DNA from: Bimuria novae-zelandiae CBS 107.79 | Lineage: Eukaryota; Ascomycota; Dothideomycetes; Pleosporales; Didymosphaeriaceae | DNA: 64,000 nt | Reading direction: 5' to 3' | NCBI GenBank assembly: GCA_010015655.1 | Contig: ML976686.1 | Span: forward strand, 470,190-534,189 | Part shown: one piece after another, positions 46,821 through 57,270 of the stretch | How the letters are laid out: each line of letters starts with the position of its first letter | Numbering within the stretch: position 1 is the stretch's first letter | Notes under the pieces: model-generated | Told to the model about the DNA's origin: nothing | Databases searched by the model: none | Seen by the model: only the letters and a program-made list of their open reading frames with translations | Translations under genes and position numbers: made by a program

Positions 46821-48940
46821 CCGTGCCTGACGGGCTCGTGCACCGCGCGGGCTCGTGCACCAACACTAACATGCTCACCACCATAAAGATAAGGTTATTG
46901 TGAGCGCTACAAAAGCGATTATCGCGAGATTTTTTGTTATAATTACTCTGTAGAGGCGTATAAACAAGTTATACTATCTAAGTTTTCGCAAGAGAGTGAT
47001 TGCGCGACCGCAGGAGCTGACTTTAGGTGGAGGTGCTAGTGCAGCTTCTAGGGACGACGGATGAGCTACAGCACCACCCTTAGCTCGTTTTGGCTTGCGC
47101 TTTGCTAGAGGTGCTTTTGAAGCTTTGCGCTTGCCTCTTTAGGTAATTATAGAGGCCTGCCTAGTGTTTTGAGCAGCTTTTCTAGCATCCCGGGCAGCCA
47201 CCTGTTCGGTCTTCATCTAATCTCGCACCTCCTTGGCTCTCTCTCTCGCCACACGACGCTCCTCCTTCTCTTGCTCCTTAAGGAGCTTGGCAGCAGCTTG
47301 AAGCTCCTTTCTGTTTAACTTTACTAGTCTCTCCTGCTCCTCTTGGTGTTGCTTTTCTGCCTCACGCTTACGTGCTCGCTCGAACTTAGAGGGCGACTAG
47401 AAAGTAGCACTACCGTGGTACTCCTCCTTGCGCTATAAATTGAGAGGCTTGCCAGCGTTCTTACGCTGCTTCTTAGTAGTAAGAGCATCCCTTAGGCCGC
47501 TGTTCTCATGGTGTAGTAGCTTATTTTAAACCTAAAGTTGGTGTAGCGTTTGGGAGAGCTTCTGCGAGGTCTCCGCCAAGGTATCCTTTACTGCAGCACG
47601 TATGAGACGCTCCATCTGCCTCTAGTCCTCAGGCAAAAGGGCTGAGAGCCATGCCTTACTCTCATTGTTGTCCTGTTTGCGGAAACGCTCAAGTACGACG
47701 TCAGTCTTTATAGGGGCTATACTAGTGGCTTTAAACGCCTTAAGGACGAGTTTTATTATAAACGTAGACTCCTAAGCACCCTAGAATAGCGGGAAGAAGT
47801 CTCCCTTCTAGATAGCTAGTAACTCTTACGTTTTAAAAAGGTAATTAATAAGCTTAGCGGAGTAGTTGCTGCTAAGAGGTTTAAAGTAAATTATATTAAG
47901 AGGCTATAGTGTATAGGTCGAGTAAGGGGGAAACACGACTAGCAGTATTTTATAAGCCTCGCAGTATTTAATAAAGTCTATTAAGAGGTAGCTATTATAG
48001 CTATCGAGTATAAGGAGGCGCTAAGCTTAGCTAAGGCGTGCTTTTTACTTTATTTCGCGGTCAAAAACCTGCTCTAACTAGGCTAATCTAATATTATTAT
48101 TCGTCTATCCTATTAGTAAGGAGCTTATAAACACACTATGCTTTCCTGCTTTAATTTAAGCTACCTATAAGGCTTAAAGTGTGCAGTTAGCTAACAAGTA
48201 TATAAGGGCTAACAATAAAACACTCCTATCTGCTCTAATAGTTACTATAACTATTACCTACTCTTAAGAGCTATCTTAAAGCGCTGTTTAGACCTTCTTT
48301 TCCTCCTATTAAAGCTAACTAAACACCCGTTTTAAGCGTCCTGTAATACTAATTATAAAGCCCTTTTTATCTATATTGTAGGTATTACAAGGCTCCACCT
48401 TATACTAAACAATCTTATAATACAAGAGGTTAAAGTATAACTTGTACTTACGTTATAAGTTAGCCTAGTAGCGTATAACGTCTATGCCAGCGCTCTATTT
48501 AGAGATAAGATAGTCGTAGTTACAGTTAATAAAACGCGAAACCCAGCCCTCTCTAACATGCTTTTTTAATATATTAGACGCGAAATTTTGTATCATAGCT
48601 CTTGTAGGAGGTAGCCCACGAGCCATAAGCTCTCTAATATACTCTACAAGTCCCTCCTCTTATTATAGGCTAAGTAGTTGTTGCGCGGCGTACCCGACTG
48701 CCTAAGGGCCTATCTAGTGGTTCCACCTTCGGCTAAGTGTTGAATACGATACACCATATTTTTTCGCGATACCCTAGATGCTAAAATTATCGCTAGCTTT
48801 ACGCGATTCTAAATCTGTAATCGCCTTATTAATTAGTGCTATAGTGGTGTAGTTATCGCGTGTTAAAAAAGTCGAGATAGACGCGTTGTTTGGTGGGGTG
48901 GTGCACGAGCCCGCGCGGTGCACGAGCCCGTCGGGCACGG
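46821..48940 (-). mobile_element. Fot1/pogo-type transposon A, TA duplication, partly RIP-mutated
   Basis: Terminal inverted repeats of 42 bp (CCGTGCCYGACGGGCTCG..., one mismatch) are flanked by TA (46819-46820 and 48941-48942). The minus strand carries a pogo-like transposase: an N-terminal HTH region near 48700-48880 (IAKKYGVSYSTLSRR), then ELMARGLPPTRAMIQNFAS and EGWVSRFI (CENP-B-type HTH), a RIP-destroyed DDE domain, and a highly charged Lys/Arg/Glu coiled-coil tail at about 47000-47480. The tail and TIRs are clean while the middle (about 47700-48650) is strongly mutated. Confidence 0.88.
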
Positions 48941-48942
48941 TA

Positions 48943-51051
48943 ACGTGTCCGTGCACCCAATGCACGGATTCAGCCAATGCACGCCGAACATCCGACGCGT
49001 CAAAACTCCCTACTTTCAACACGCGATAACTCCACCAATATGGATCCAATTCAAGCTGCGATAGATGAGATCGAATCGCGAGAACCAGGAGAAGATTTTT
49101 CATATACAGAAATTGCTACCAGATATGGTGTTAATTGATCTACACTCTCACGAAGGCACCGAGGTGTTACCGCGACGCGTGCAGCCAACACAATCAATCA
49201 GCGAAAGCTTAACCCACAGCAAGAGCAGGAGCTTGTACGATATATCAAAAGGCTCACAGAGAGACATATACCTCCTACTAGAGAGATGATACAGAATTTT
49301 GCCTCGACGATAGCAAAGGAGCCAGTTAGCGAGAGCTGGGTTACCCGCTTTATCAACCAACACAGCATTCATCTCATCTCGCAATGGACTGTCGGCATAG
49401 ACAGCAATCGCCACAAAGCTAATTCAGTAGATAAATATCGCCCCTATTTCAACCTTGTACACAGCAAGATCGATCAATATCGCATAGATCCTCGTCATAT
49501 CTACAATATGGATGAAAAAGGTGTCCTGATCGGTATCGTTGGTAGAACAAAGAGGATATTCAGCAGACGAATGTGGGAGAAGAAGGAGGTTAGGGCACCA
49601 CTCCAGGATGGCAATCGCGCGTGGATCACGCTCCTAGCATGTATCTACGCTGATAGATTAGCTTTGCCGCCAAGCCTTATCTATAAGGCTGCCAACAAGG
49701 ACATCCAATCAAGCTGGGTAGAGAATATCAAGGCAGGATATTATAAAGTCTTTATCACCTCATCATCCTCTAGCTAGACGAACAACGATATCGGGCTTAG
49801 CTAGCTTAAGCAGGTGTTTAATCGCTGTATAAAAGAGAAGGCTTAACGATTATATCGACTTTTAATTATAGATAGCCACGGATCTTATATTACTATAGAC
49901 TTTATTAACTACTATAATTAGAATAGGATCCTGCTTGCTGTCCTGCCTCCTTATTTAACTTATACACTTTAGCTACTTAATATTACAATGTTTAAGCCTC
50001 TATTAACAGCCTACTTAGCAGAGCTATTAAGATACCTTTATAGAAGCCAGGGCCTAGCTTCTATCACTAAAGGCAACTTCTTTCCCCTATTCTAGAATGC
50101 GTAGAAGGCCTCTTTTAAGGAATTAACTATCCTTAGCTCTTTTAGAGCCACAGGTATATCGCCACCTGATCCTGACCCTATCCTTAATAGGTTCACCCAG
50201 GATCAAGAATCAGGCAATAGCTCCTCATTAGGGCTTAGCGATTATGACTAGAGAAAGATAGATAGGCTTGTACGCTTTATAGTAAGTGATTAAAGTAGCA
50301 AGGATACACAGAAGCTTTGTTAATTACTTTACTACCTATTTGTTAAAAATAAGCTGCTTAAGCATGACAACGATGGGCTTAGGCAGGCGCTATCTATTAA
50401 GAAGAAGCGTAATAAGAAGAGTAAAGCTCTAGACCTTTAACAGCGCTAGGAGTATTATAGTAGGGCTATCTTATAGTTACTAAGGAAAGTAAGGGAGGCA
50501 CGTTATTATTAATTAATTAAGGAGCAAGAGGATAAGTAGTAGCAGCTTTAAAAAGTAGAGATAGTAGAGCTAAAGAAGGCAGCTAAGCTATATAAGGAGA
50601 AAATCCAGCAAGAAAAGCGTGCAGCGAGAGAGGCAGCGAAGAAGGTAAAGGAGAAGAAGAGAGCTAAAAAGGCAGCTTAGCGCACTGCCCAGAAGTCTGC
50701 CAATAACGCTAAAAAGGCTCTATAACTATCCTAAAGGAGTAAGAGAAAAGCTTCTCAGCCATCTCCACAGAGCAGAAAGCGTTAGAAACGTGTTATTAAT
50801 ACTACGGATGTTAGGGAGGCCTCAAAGGGCGCATCTGCTGCCCCAACCAAATCCACACGGAGCGGCCGCGACGTTAAGCTTCCAGATAGATTTAAATAGT
50901 GCAAATGAATCGCAGCTATCGATTTACTATCCTAGTAGAAAATCTTATAATAATATTGTTTATGGGTGGTTCTGCAGCCTTATTTCTAATAGAGCGTTTA
51001 TGGTGTTCGGCGTGCATTGGCTGAATCCGTGCATTGGGTGCACGGACACGT
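48943..51051 (+). mobile_element. Fot1/pogo-type transposon B, TA duplication, partly RIP-mutated
   Basis: Perfect 48-bp inverted repeats (ACGTGTCCGTGCACCCAATG...) are flanked by TA (48941-48942 and 51052-51053). The left TA is the same dinucleotide that ends element A, so the two elements abut and diverge. Its TIR sequence differs from that of A, so they are different families. It carries the transposase remnant at 49040-50899. Confidence 0.9.
49040..50899 (+). pseudogene. Pogo-type transposase of element B, interrupted by stops
   Basis: One frame runs from ATG at 49040 to TAG at 50897-50899 (619 codons). An N-terminal psq-type HTH (FSYTEIATRYGV then STLSRRHRG, with a TGA at 49136-49138 for an expected Arg) is followed by the CENP-B HTH (IPPTREMIQNFAS, SESWVTRFI). 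The start of the DDE_1 domain (HIYNMDEKGVLIG, first catalytic Asp) is next, and the frame is open from 49286 to 49777. After 49774 the same frame continues with many TAG/TAA, including the catalytic LLIIDSHGSY block near 49855. A charged coiled-coil tail lies at about 50400-50720, and a clean GRDVKLPDRFK end. Only point-type lesions were seen. Confidence 0.85.
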
Positions 51052-51242
51052 TATAACGCTTTGCAAAAGACCGTCCCGACCCACTTGGGGCGAGTTTCTG
51101 AGTGGCTACACGCTTTTTAGGTAATTGCTTCCCCGCTTTCATCGCCCTACACCTAAAATTATATGAGAGACGATGTAATACAGGAAAATCAACTTTCTAC
51201 GAGGTGTATAAAGGCAGTCAGTTGCCGTGTAGTGAATGTATC

Positions 51243-53000
51243 ATGCCAAGTACCCGCAAAAGGAAGGCAAAACAGGTGTTTAACGCTAGCCACAACCCTC
51301 CAAGGAAGCGCAGGGCGCCAAAAAAAGCCCCATTAATAAGGGCACCCCTGGCCGTCGTACGATTTGCCAGTATAGAGAAGGAAGAACCTATAGAGGAGGA
51401 ACAACCTCTACTAGAGGGCGTTAACAACAACAACTTTCATATATACGTTAACGATTACCCTAAGGATAAAAAACCTTAGTTAGCTTAGAGGCCTGCGTTG
51501 CCAGAGAAAGAGTATTCGCGTAATAGGGGGGTATTTAACAACGACGAGCAGGCTTTAATTTTTAGTAAAGTTAACGCGCTAACGCCGCTACTAGAGATTA
51601 ATAATAATAGCTAAACGTGTAATAAGGGGGTATTTAACAAATTACTAGAATTATATAAAGTTAAGCTATATATTACCTACCGCTGGCGCGCATTCTTACG
51701 TAAGGAGGAAGTTAGGACTAATTTTAATACTAAAATAAGAATACGTACGTACTTCTGCGCAAAGCTTTAGCAGTAGGTAGATAATATTATACAAGACCTC
51801 TTAGAGTTAACTCCCCCTATTAAAACTATAGTAAAAAACTTAATTGTGGTTATATATATACTATAGATACCCGAGCGATAGAGACTTGCGTAGTCTCTTA
51901 AACATAGTAATAGCGTTATTTTTATACAGGTCGTTAAGCGCGCGTACGAGTTAAAGGAAAAGTTTATTATTAAAATAACTTACGTTAACTTTAATTTAAC
52001 ACTATTAGAGCTAGAAACTAGCTAAAATAATTAGACGCGTAATAGGGGGGTATTTAGCTTATAGAGCTCTTAGAGCTCTCCGCCGCGACTTACTATAACT
52101 TAGCGCTAGTTATATAACCTACTAGAAGTTCTCGCACATACTACTATTAGTAAGGGCCCTATAGTTACTATACGTAATTAATAGCGATACTAGGATACCT
52201 ACTATAGCAACTATCTATACGTGTGCTAGGTTAAACGTACGCCTAGGCAACCTAATTGTTTTAAGAACTATTACCTAGCGAGTAGCACTATAGTGGCGGC
52301 ATAGGCGCGTAATATAATAAAGGGCAGGTGTATAGTCAATAAGCCACATAACAATATACGCCTGAGTCTCTCGCTGGCTAGAGAGAGGTCTGTAAAGGAG
52401 AAGGCGTCGCAGAAATTAGCTAAAAAAGGTGCTAGATCCAAGCTTAATATAGACGACTTTATAAAGGTTATCGCCGCCAGCTCTCTCTCTATAAGCTAGT
52501 TAGTATAAAGTTAAATTATTAGCTAGTAGCGATAGGTTAAGACGCCGTCTACGACCTTAGGGAGCTCTTTAACGTTAGTATAGTAAGACTTAACTTATAA
52601 AAATATAGTAAAGCTTGCCTATTAAACTTGGCACTTTTTTAACTAGTAAAAAGACTAAGCACTAGCTAGAGAGCTGCCTAAAGTTAATTAGGTATTTAAT
52701 AACGTTGTTTAACAGGGGCAAATTAACCTTAATATGCTAATAGATCTGTCTAACGCGGGGATGCCGTACGCTGTATAGGAGTAGTATTTTATGTTACTAG
52801 TGCCGTTGCTCCTCCGCCTTCGCAGGATGGCGATTCGGTGGCGATCTGGGTATAATAGACTCACAGAGAGCGATAAGGAGGGTGCTACAAACGTATATAG
52901 AGAGGATTAAGAGTGTAAACAGCGTGAGAGGTTGCGTAGGGAGAGAGACAATTTAGTGTAAAGAGCTAGCAACGTTAGTAAAGAGGTTTTATACACTACG
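51243..53000 (+). pseudogene. Accessory ORF of transposon C, function unknown, RIP-mutated
   Basis: From ATG at 51243 the first 79 codons are clean (MPSTRKRKAKQVF, basic RKRRAPKK stretch that may be a nuclear localisation signal, then acidic EKEEPIEEEQPLLEG). The frame stops at 51477-51479 but the same style of coding continues with RIP-type stops: repeated CNKGVFN / RNRGVF elements near 51520, 51630 and 52045, RAYELKEKF near 51940, a KLAKKGARSKLNIDDFIKVIAA segment at about 52415-52480, and a charged, partly clean segment at 52790-52960. The intact protein would have had up to about 580 residues. No family is recognised; DNA binding is possible from the basic N-terminus. Confidence 0.5.
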
Positions 53001-53179
53001 CACAGGCTATTTTTTAATTAAAATTTAACTAAGTCTACGCGTACGCGCGCCTATTTAGTAATAAAGTTACTTATAAAGGCGCTAAGACCTGCTAAAAACA
53101 CTATACTTTATCTACGCTAATAATATCTTTCCCTTTATAACTCTTTACCTATAACAGATATCGCAAAATAGATAATATT

Positions 53180-54360
53180 AATTAATTTAGTAATATTAGT
53201 TACACCTTCTCTAGCTATTAAAGCTAAAGTTTTAGATAATAGCAGGTAACTTTTAGCGACCTCCGCGATATTATCGCAGACACTAATTCTTTAGTGTTAT
53301 ACCTTATTTAGCACCTATAGCACCTACCTATAAAACTTAAAGAATTCTTGCGTAGATTCTACCTAATTATAGCATACGTTTTATACTGCCTCCTCTAAGA
53401 AGTAGGCAAAATCTTTATACGTATAAGCGCGTTTGTAGTGCTTTTTTATCTAGTTTTTTAACGCCTTAAAGGTCTACTTAATTAGGTTAAAATCTGGCGA
53501 GTATGGTAGTAAATATTTAAGTACAACGCCCGCCTCCGCGCATAATAAGATAATCTTTTCTAACTTATAGATAGAGGCATTATTAAGGACTATTACTAAT
53601 TATTTACCTAGCTAAGGATTGTAATAAGGGAGTACTTTATTTGCTAGAAACTCTTCTATTAAATCTGCGGTGATTGCTCCTTGGTATAGGACATAATTAA
53701 CGTAACTATCTATATTTATAGTAAGAAGTAAGCTCTACCTCTCTATGCGTTGCGCTAAGTATTATACGTCTGCCAGCGTGTTTATAGGTGACTAGGCATA
53801 CTTTCTATCGCTGGTTCTCTTATTACAGGCGCTCTTGTTAAGGCAAACGACCTGCTCTAGTTTATATATTTATTAGCAGCGTGCACGAAACACTCGACGG
53901 AGGCCTTTATAGCGCTCTCTAGTAGCTTTTGACGTAGCTCTTTGACTCTACCTTATGCCAGCGAGAAATCTCGTGATAGTGGCTACTAACACCTGTAAGT
54001 CGAAGTCGTCGCACAAGAAGGCCTGCATCTCATCGAGATATACCGTAGGTTTGCCCCGTAGGAACTCCAATAGGGCGTCTTTATAGCATTGACGCAGCAA
54101 TAGTGGCTAATTAATTTTAATATATCGCGGAGGGTATGGCTAACTAAACGCTTCTAAATTAAGTTAGTATTTCTATATAGTTTTAGTGTTAACTCCGAGA
54201 GATCTATAAATCTTATAGTTTTTTTACCCTGCCTTTATGCGCTTAATAATCGCCTGCACTATTAACGCTTATAGTCTATAGCCTATAAGCCTCCTAGGAT
54301 TAATTAGCATACTATATAGAACTCTAGTAATAAGAAAGGTTAGTGTAATTTCCTTAATTA
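53180..54360 (-). pseudogene. IS630/Tc1-type (DDE_3) transposase of transposon C, RIP-mutated
   Basis: On the minus strand there are an N-terminal helical region near 54170-54330 and a clean middle piece (KPTVYLDEMQAFLCDDFDLQV) at about 53995-54060. Then come EQVVCLNKSACNKRT near 53820-53860 (the first catalytic Asp region, D now N), a TPING-like PINTR block, NASIYKSEKII-type sequence near 53560-53600, and a decayed PPYSPDFNPIE-type third block near 53490-53520. The tail is ESTQEFFKFYR near 53340. Catalytic residues are altered and stops are frequent. Confidence 0.7.
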
Positions 54361-54458
54361 CATCGTCTCTTATATAATTTTGTATGAGCGACAATGAAAG
54401 TGGGGAAGCGATTACCTAACAAGCGCCCAGAGTGGGTCGGGACGGTCTTTTGCAAAGC

Positions 54459-55254
54459 ACCGATATCGCATGCGAGCTGGGGATAAACTGATGACGCGGT
54501 CAAGGTTGATTACCCTACGAGGTCGAATGCAAGTGTTTTCATACACAGGTCAGAGTACTAATGACCGTCGATAGAATACGTGGTTCCGACAGAAAGATCG
54601 CCGGTTAGGGCCCCTCGAGTGCAGGACTCACTCCTCTTTGTTCGTGCATTTTGTAATGCCGAAGTGAGATGCTGATGCTCCAATCTCGAGAATTCTACCG
54701 CTCCTGACAGCGTGTCTGAGTCGCCTGTTGTAAATCAAGGCCTAGTGAAACAAGTAGCCTATGCGGAGCGAGGGGTCAGCCGAGCTTTTCATGTTTCTCC
54801 TGGGTGCAAGCAGGCTGTCTGGATAGAGACGTATTGTCGAACGTGGTGGACCCTGAACGAGTGACGATCGCCGCCACCGCTAGGGCAATGTGAGAGGTGC
54901 ACGGCTCGGCGGCGCTTCATTTGAAACACAGCTTGAAGTCCGGAGGCAGCTCAATGTCAGCTTCACCTTGTACCTTTAGGAAAAGCGAACAAGCATATAA
55001 AAGAGAATTGGTGGAGGGGCGATGGAGGCTTTTTTTAACGCCTCGGTGGTTTGGTCAGTCGCACATGCATGGCAAATCTTTATTTTTGCTTGCAAATTTA
55101 GTTCCGTCTGCTGCGACTGTTTGCGCGGTGTTACCTCCGCTTTGAAACTGTCATCTTTGCTTGTTCGCTATTGACTACTTCGACTTCGTCACTCACCCAG
55201 ACAGCGACCCACCAGCCCCATTGCGCGATCACACGCTCCCACTCTTTCGCCACG
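54459..55254. other. Start of gene island, no supported gene
   Basis: Composition returns to normal right after transposon C. Short frames exist (for example 54897-55145, plus) but none has a domain, signal peptide or splice pattern I can support. Confidence 0.5.
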
Positions 55255-55791
55255 ATGGGTAATCTTGATATCCCTGAGGGCGCGCGGGCCACTCCGATCT
55301 CGTCACCCGCGCAGCTTCCCGAAAATCGCTGCTCCACCAACTGTCCCGCCCACGATCTCTTCCTTCAGGTGAGAAGCGACTCCGAGACGTGGCTAAAGCG
55401 ACCCGATCCGTTCCCAGTGCATCAATATACCTAAATTTCGTCAGTTTCTAGGTATGATATAGATATCTGACGGGTAATTATAACCGCGAACACCATGCGT
55501 AGACTGACCAAGCTGGGGGATGAATCCGCGCACTGTCAACAAAAAGACTCTCTGGATTCTCTACAAGGCATTCTTGAGAGCCGCGAGACGCTGGTAACCG
55601 AGATGGAACACGTTTTGGAACCAGCCCGACAGAAGTTGAAGCTCAAAAATGAGAGGAAGGCGCGTCGCGACGTAAAGCACATAACGGCCTGAACACTGCT
55701 CTCGCATTAGGCCGGCAGAAGGAATCCTTCTTTGCGGATGCTAAGGAGGGGCTCGAAAACGCTTTGAAAGCTTATAGTACCGCGGAGAAGT
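55255..55791 (+). pseudogene. Possible small gene or decayed gene encoding a charged helical protein
   Basis: ATG at 55255 in a good context opens a short exon that could end at a GTGAGA donor (55372). Further on, 55507-55692 is open and strongly charged and helical (LQGILESRETLVTEMEHVLEPA, KLKLKNERKARR), and a third open piece in another frame (about 55690-55791) continues with FFADAKEGLENALKAYSTAEK. I cannot find a splice set that joins them without stops, so frameshifts or a wrong exon choice are both possible. No family is recognised. Confidence 0.3.
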
Positions 55792-56223
55792 AGGTCACAA
55801 AATTCCTTGTCCCGTGAGCTTTTGTTAACGTCCAGTCAGATAGGTTTTGCGCTCAGTCGGCATGGGAAACGAAGAAGGACGATTTCTGAAAGGGAAAGGA
55901 ATACCTAGCGTTTTGGTGCAGTGGTGAGCATCAAAACCATTGAAGAGAGGGTCGCTCGCCTTGTATAGGGTTCCAGGATGAACGAATGGGCCTGCATCAC
56001 TTAGCTCCCTAATACGCATTATGTATAAGCAGAAAAATCCGAATGATTAAGTCTCCATTATTTACGACGTTATCTTGTGTGATTAGCAAAACGACGCTCA
56101 GCAGCATCCAGTTGCCTAGCCAGCGCGTCGCCCATCGCAAGGGCCTCCATGTCTCAACACCTTTACGATGTTATCTGTCTGCATTGGAAAACATGGACGG
56201 CGCAGGCAGAATAGCCGATCATC
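55792..56223. other. Intergenic stretch
   Basis: No supported gene. It contains the 3' flank of the gene at 56224-57270. Confidence 0.4.
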
Positions 56224-57270
56224 CTACAGTTCCATACCACCGCCCGTCCCTTCGTAGTCCTTGCGACTATTCTTCTTGTTGGTCGCGAATGACGAGTTCG
56301 GGGCTTGGGAATTCCTCGGCTTCTTCTGGACTTGGGTATTGTAAAAATCGGGGTTGTACGTTTTGTCGTTCCACTTGCGCTTTTGGGTTCGCATAGGCAT
56401 GATTCCGTCGGTTCCGGGAGCAGCATGAGACTGCGGTGACGGGATTTGTGCCTGAGTAGCGGTGGGGCTGTGTGCCTGAGCAAGCGCGGTGGACCGGGCT
56501 TCAGGCTGGACACGAACTGGCTGGGTCGCGCGGGAGGCATTCTGGCGTTGTTGACCGAAGACGGGATTGGCGTGTGCACGCGGCAACGAGGTTTGTGCCT
56601 GAGCTTGATTCTGCGATGGAGTCTGGGAATGGACCGCGGCGTCGAAGCGAGTCGACTGGACCACGTGAAAGCCATGCTGGAGTTGGGTTTGGTTATAGTA
56701 CTGTTGTTGCTCGTTTATCGCGTCTCCCTCCAGATCGCCATAATATACGCCTTGGTAGGTGTTGGCTTCGTCTCCAACCTCGTCAGGTACTACATCATAC
56801 TCCTGCTCCATGACAGAGCTTTCGCGGACAATGTGAGGATGCGGTTCACGAAGGTCACTTTCTGGAGTAGATAAGCTCGCTCCCACGTATCCTCGAGGCA
56901 GTTCGAGCTGAGTGCCGCGTGTGTAGAGCGTGCCAATTGAGTGCGCGTCGAGATCCTTCGAGATCGTATCCAAGTCGACAACCAGGCGGAATTTCCTTGC
57001 GACATGGAGCTGGAGCCGGACCCAGAATTCGCCTGGGGTGAGACACTCCACTTCCAAACGTGCACCAACCAGCCGGAGCATGCGCACTACTCGTTCGAAG
57101 AGTACCGTAAAGGTGACTACGCTGTAGGGCGCAATCTGAACAGTCAGGAGTAGGTGCAGCCAGCCATAGTATCACTCGTCCAGGGTTAACACACAGAACT
57201 AAGACAATGTTGAATAGAGGTGTCTTACCCAATCTTGTACCTTCATAATTGGGGTCCCAGACGCGGCCAT
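56224..57270 (-). CDS. Hypothetical Gln-rich protein with nuclear-type signals, 2 exons
   Basis: Exon 1 is 57229-57270 (ATG at 57268-57270, 14 codons); the intron 57136-57228 runs GTAAGA...GTTCAG; exon 2 is 56224-57135, giving about 317 residues. The N-terminal 100 residues form an ordered alpha/beta-like region (VVRMLRLVGARLEVECL, FRLVVDLDTISKDLD). The middle (about 130-250) is low-complexity and rich in Gln, Ala, Pro and Thr. The C-terminus has basic clusters (RTQKRKWNDK, VQKKPRN) that look like nuclear localisation signals. No family is recognised. A longer upstream start at 57387 in the exon-1 frame is possible but less likely. The exon-2 frame is open beyond its ATG at 57087 up to the acceptor, which supports the splice. 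Confidence 0.6.

Larger units (their letters stand above)
51058..54458. mobile_element. 3.4-kb TIR transposon C with IS630/Tc1-type transposase and an accessory ORF
   Basis: Inverted ends GCTTTGCAAAAGACCGTCCC... (51058 onward) and its complement (to 54458) are near identical for about 38 bp. Similarity resumes further in (for example GAGACGATGTAAT near 51168 and its complement near 54357), giving inverted termini of roughly 110-120 bp with an indel. The element carries a transposase on the minus strand (about 53180-54360) and an unrelated frame on the plus strand (51243 to about 53000). No TA or other simple target duplication is seen directly at the ends, which is unusual for a Tc1-type transposase. 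The middle is RIP-mutated. Confidence 0.75.
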
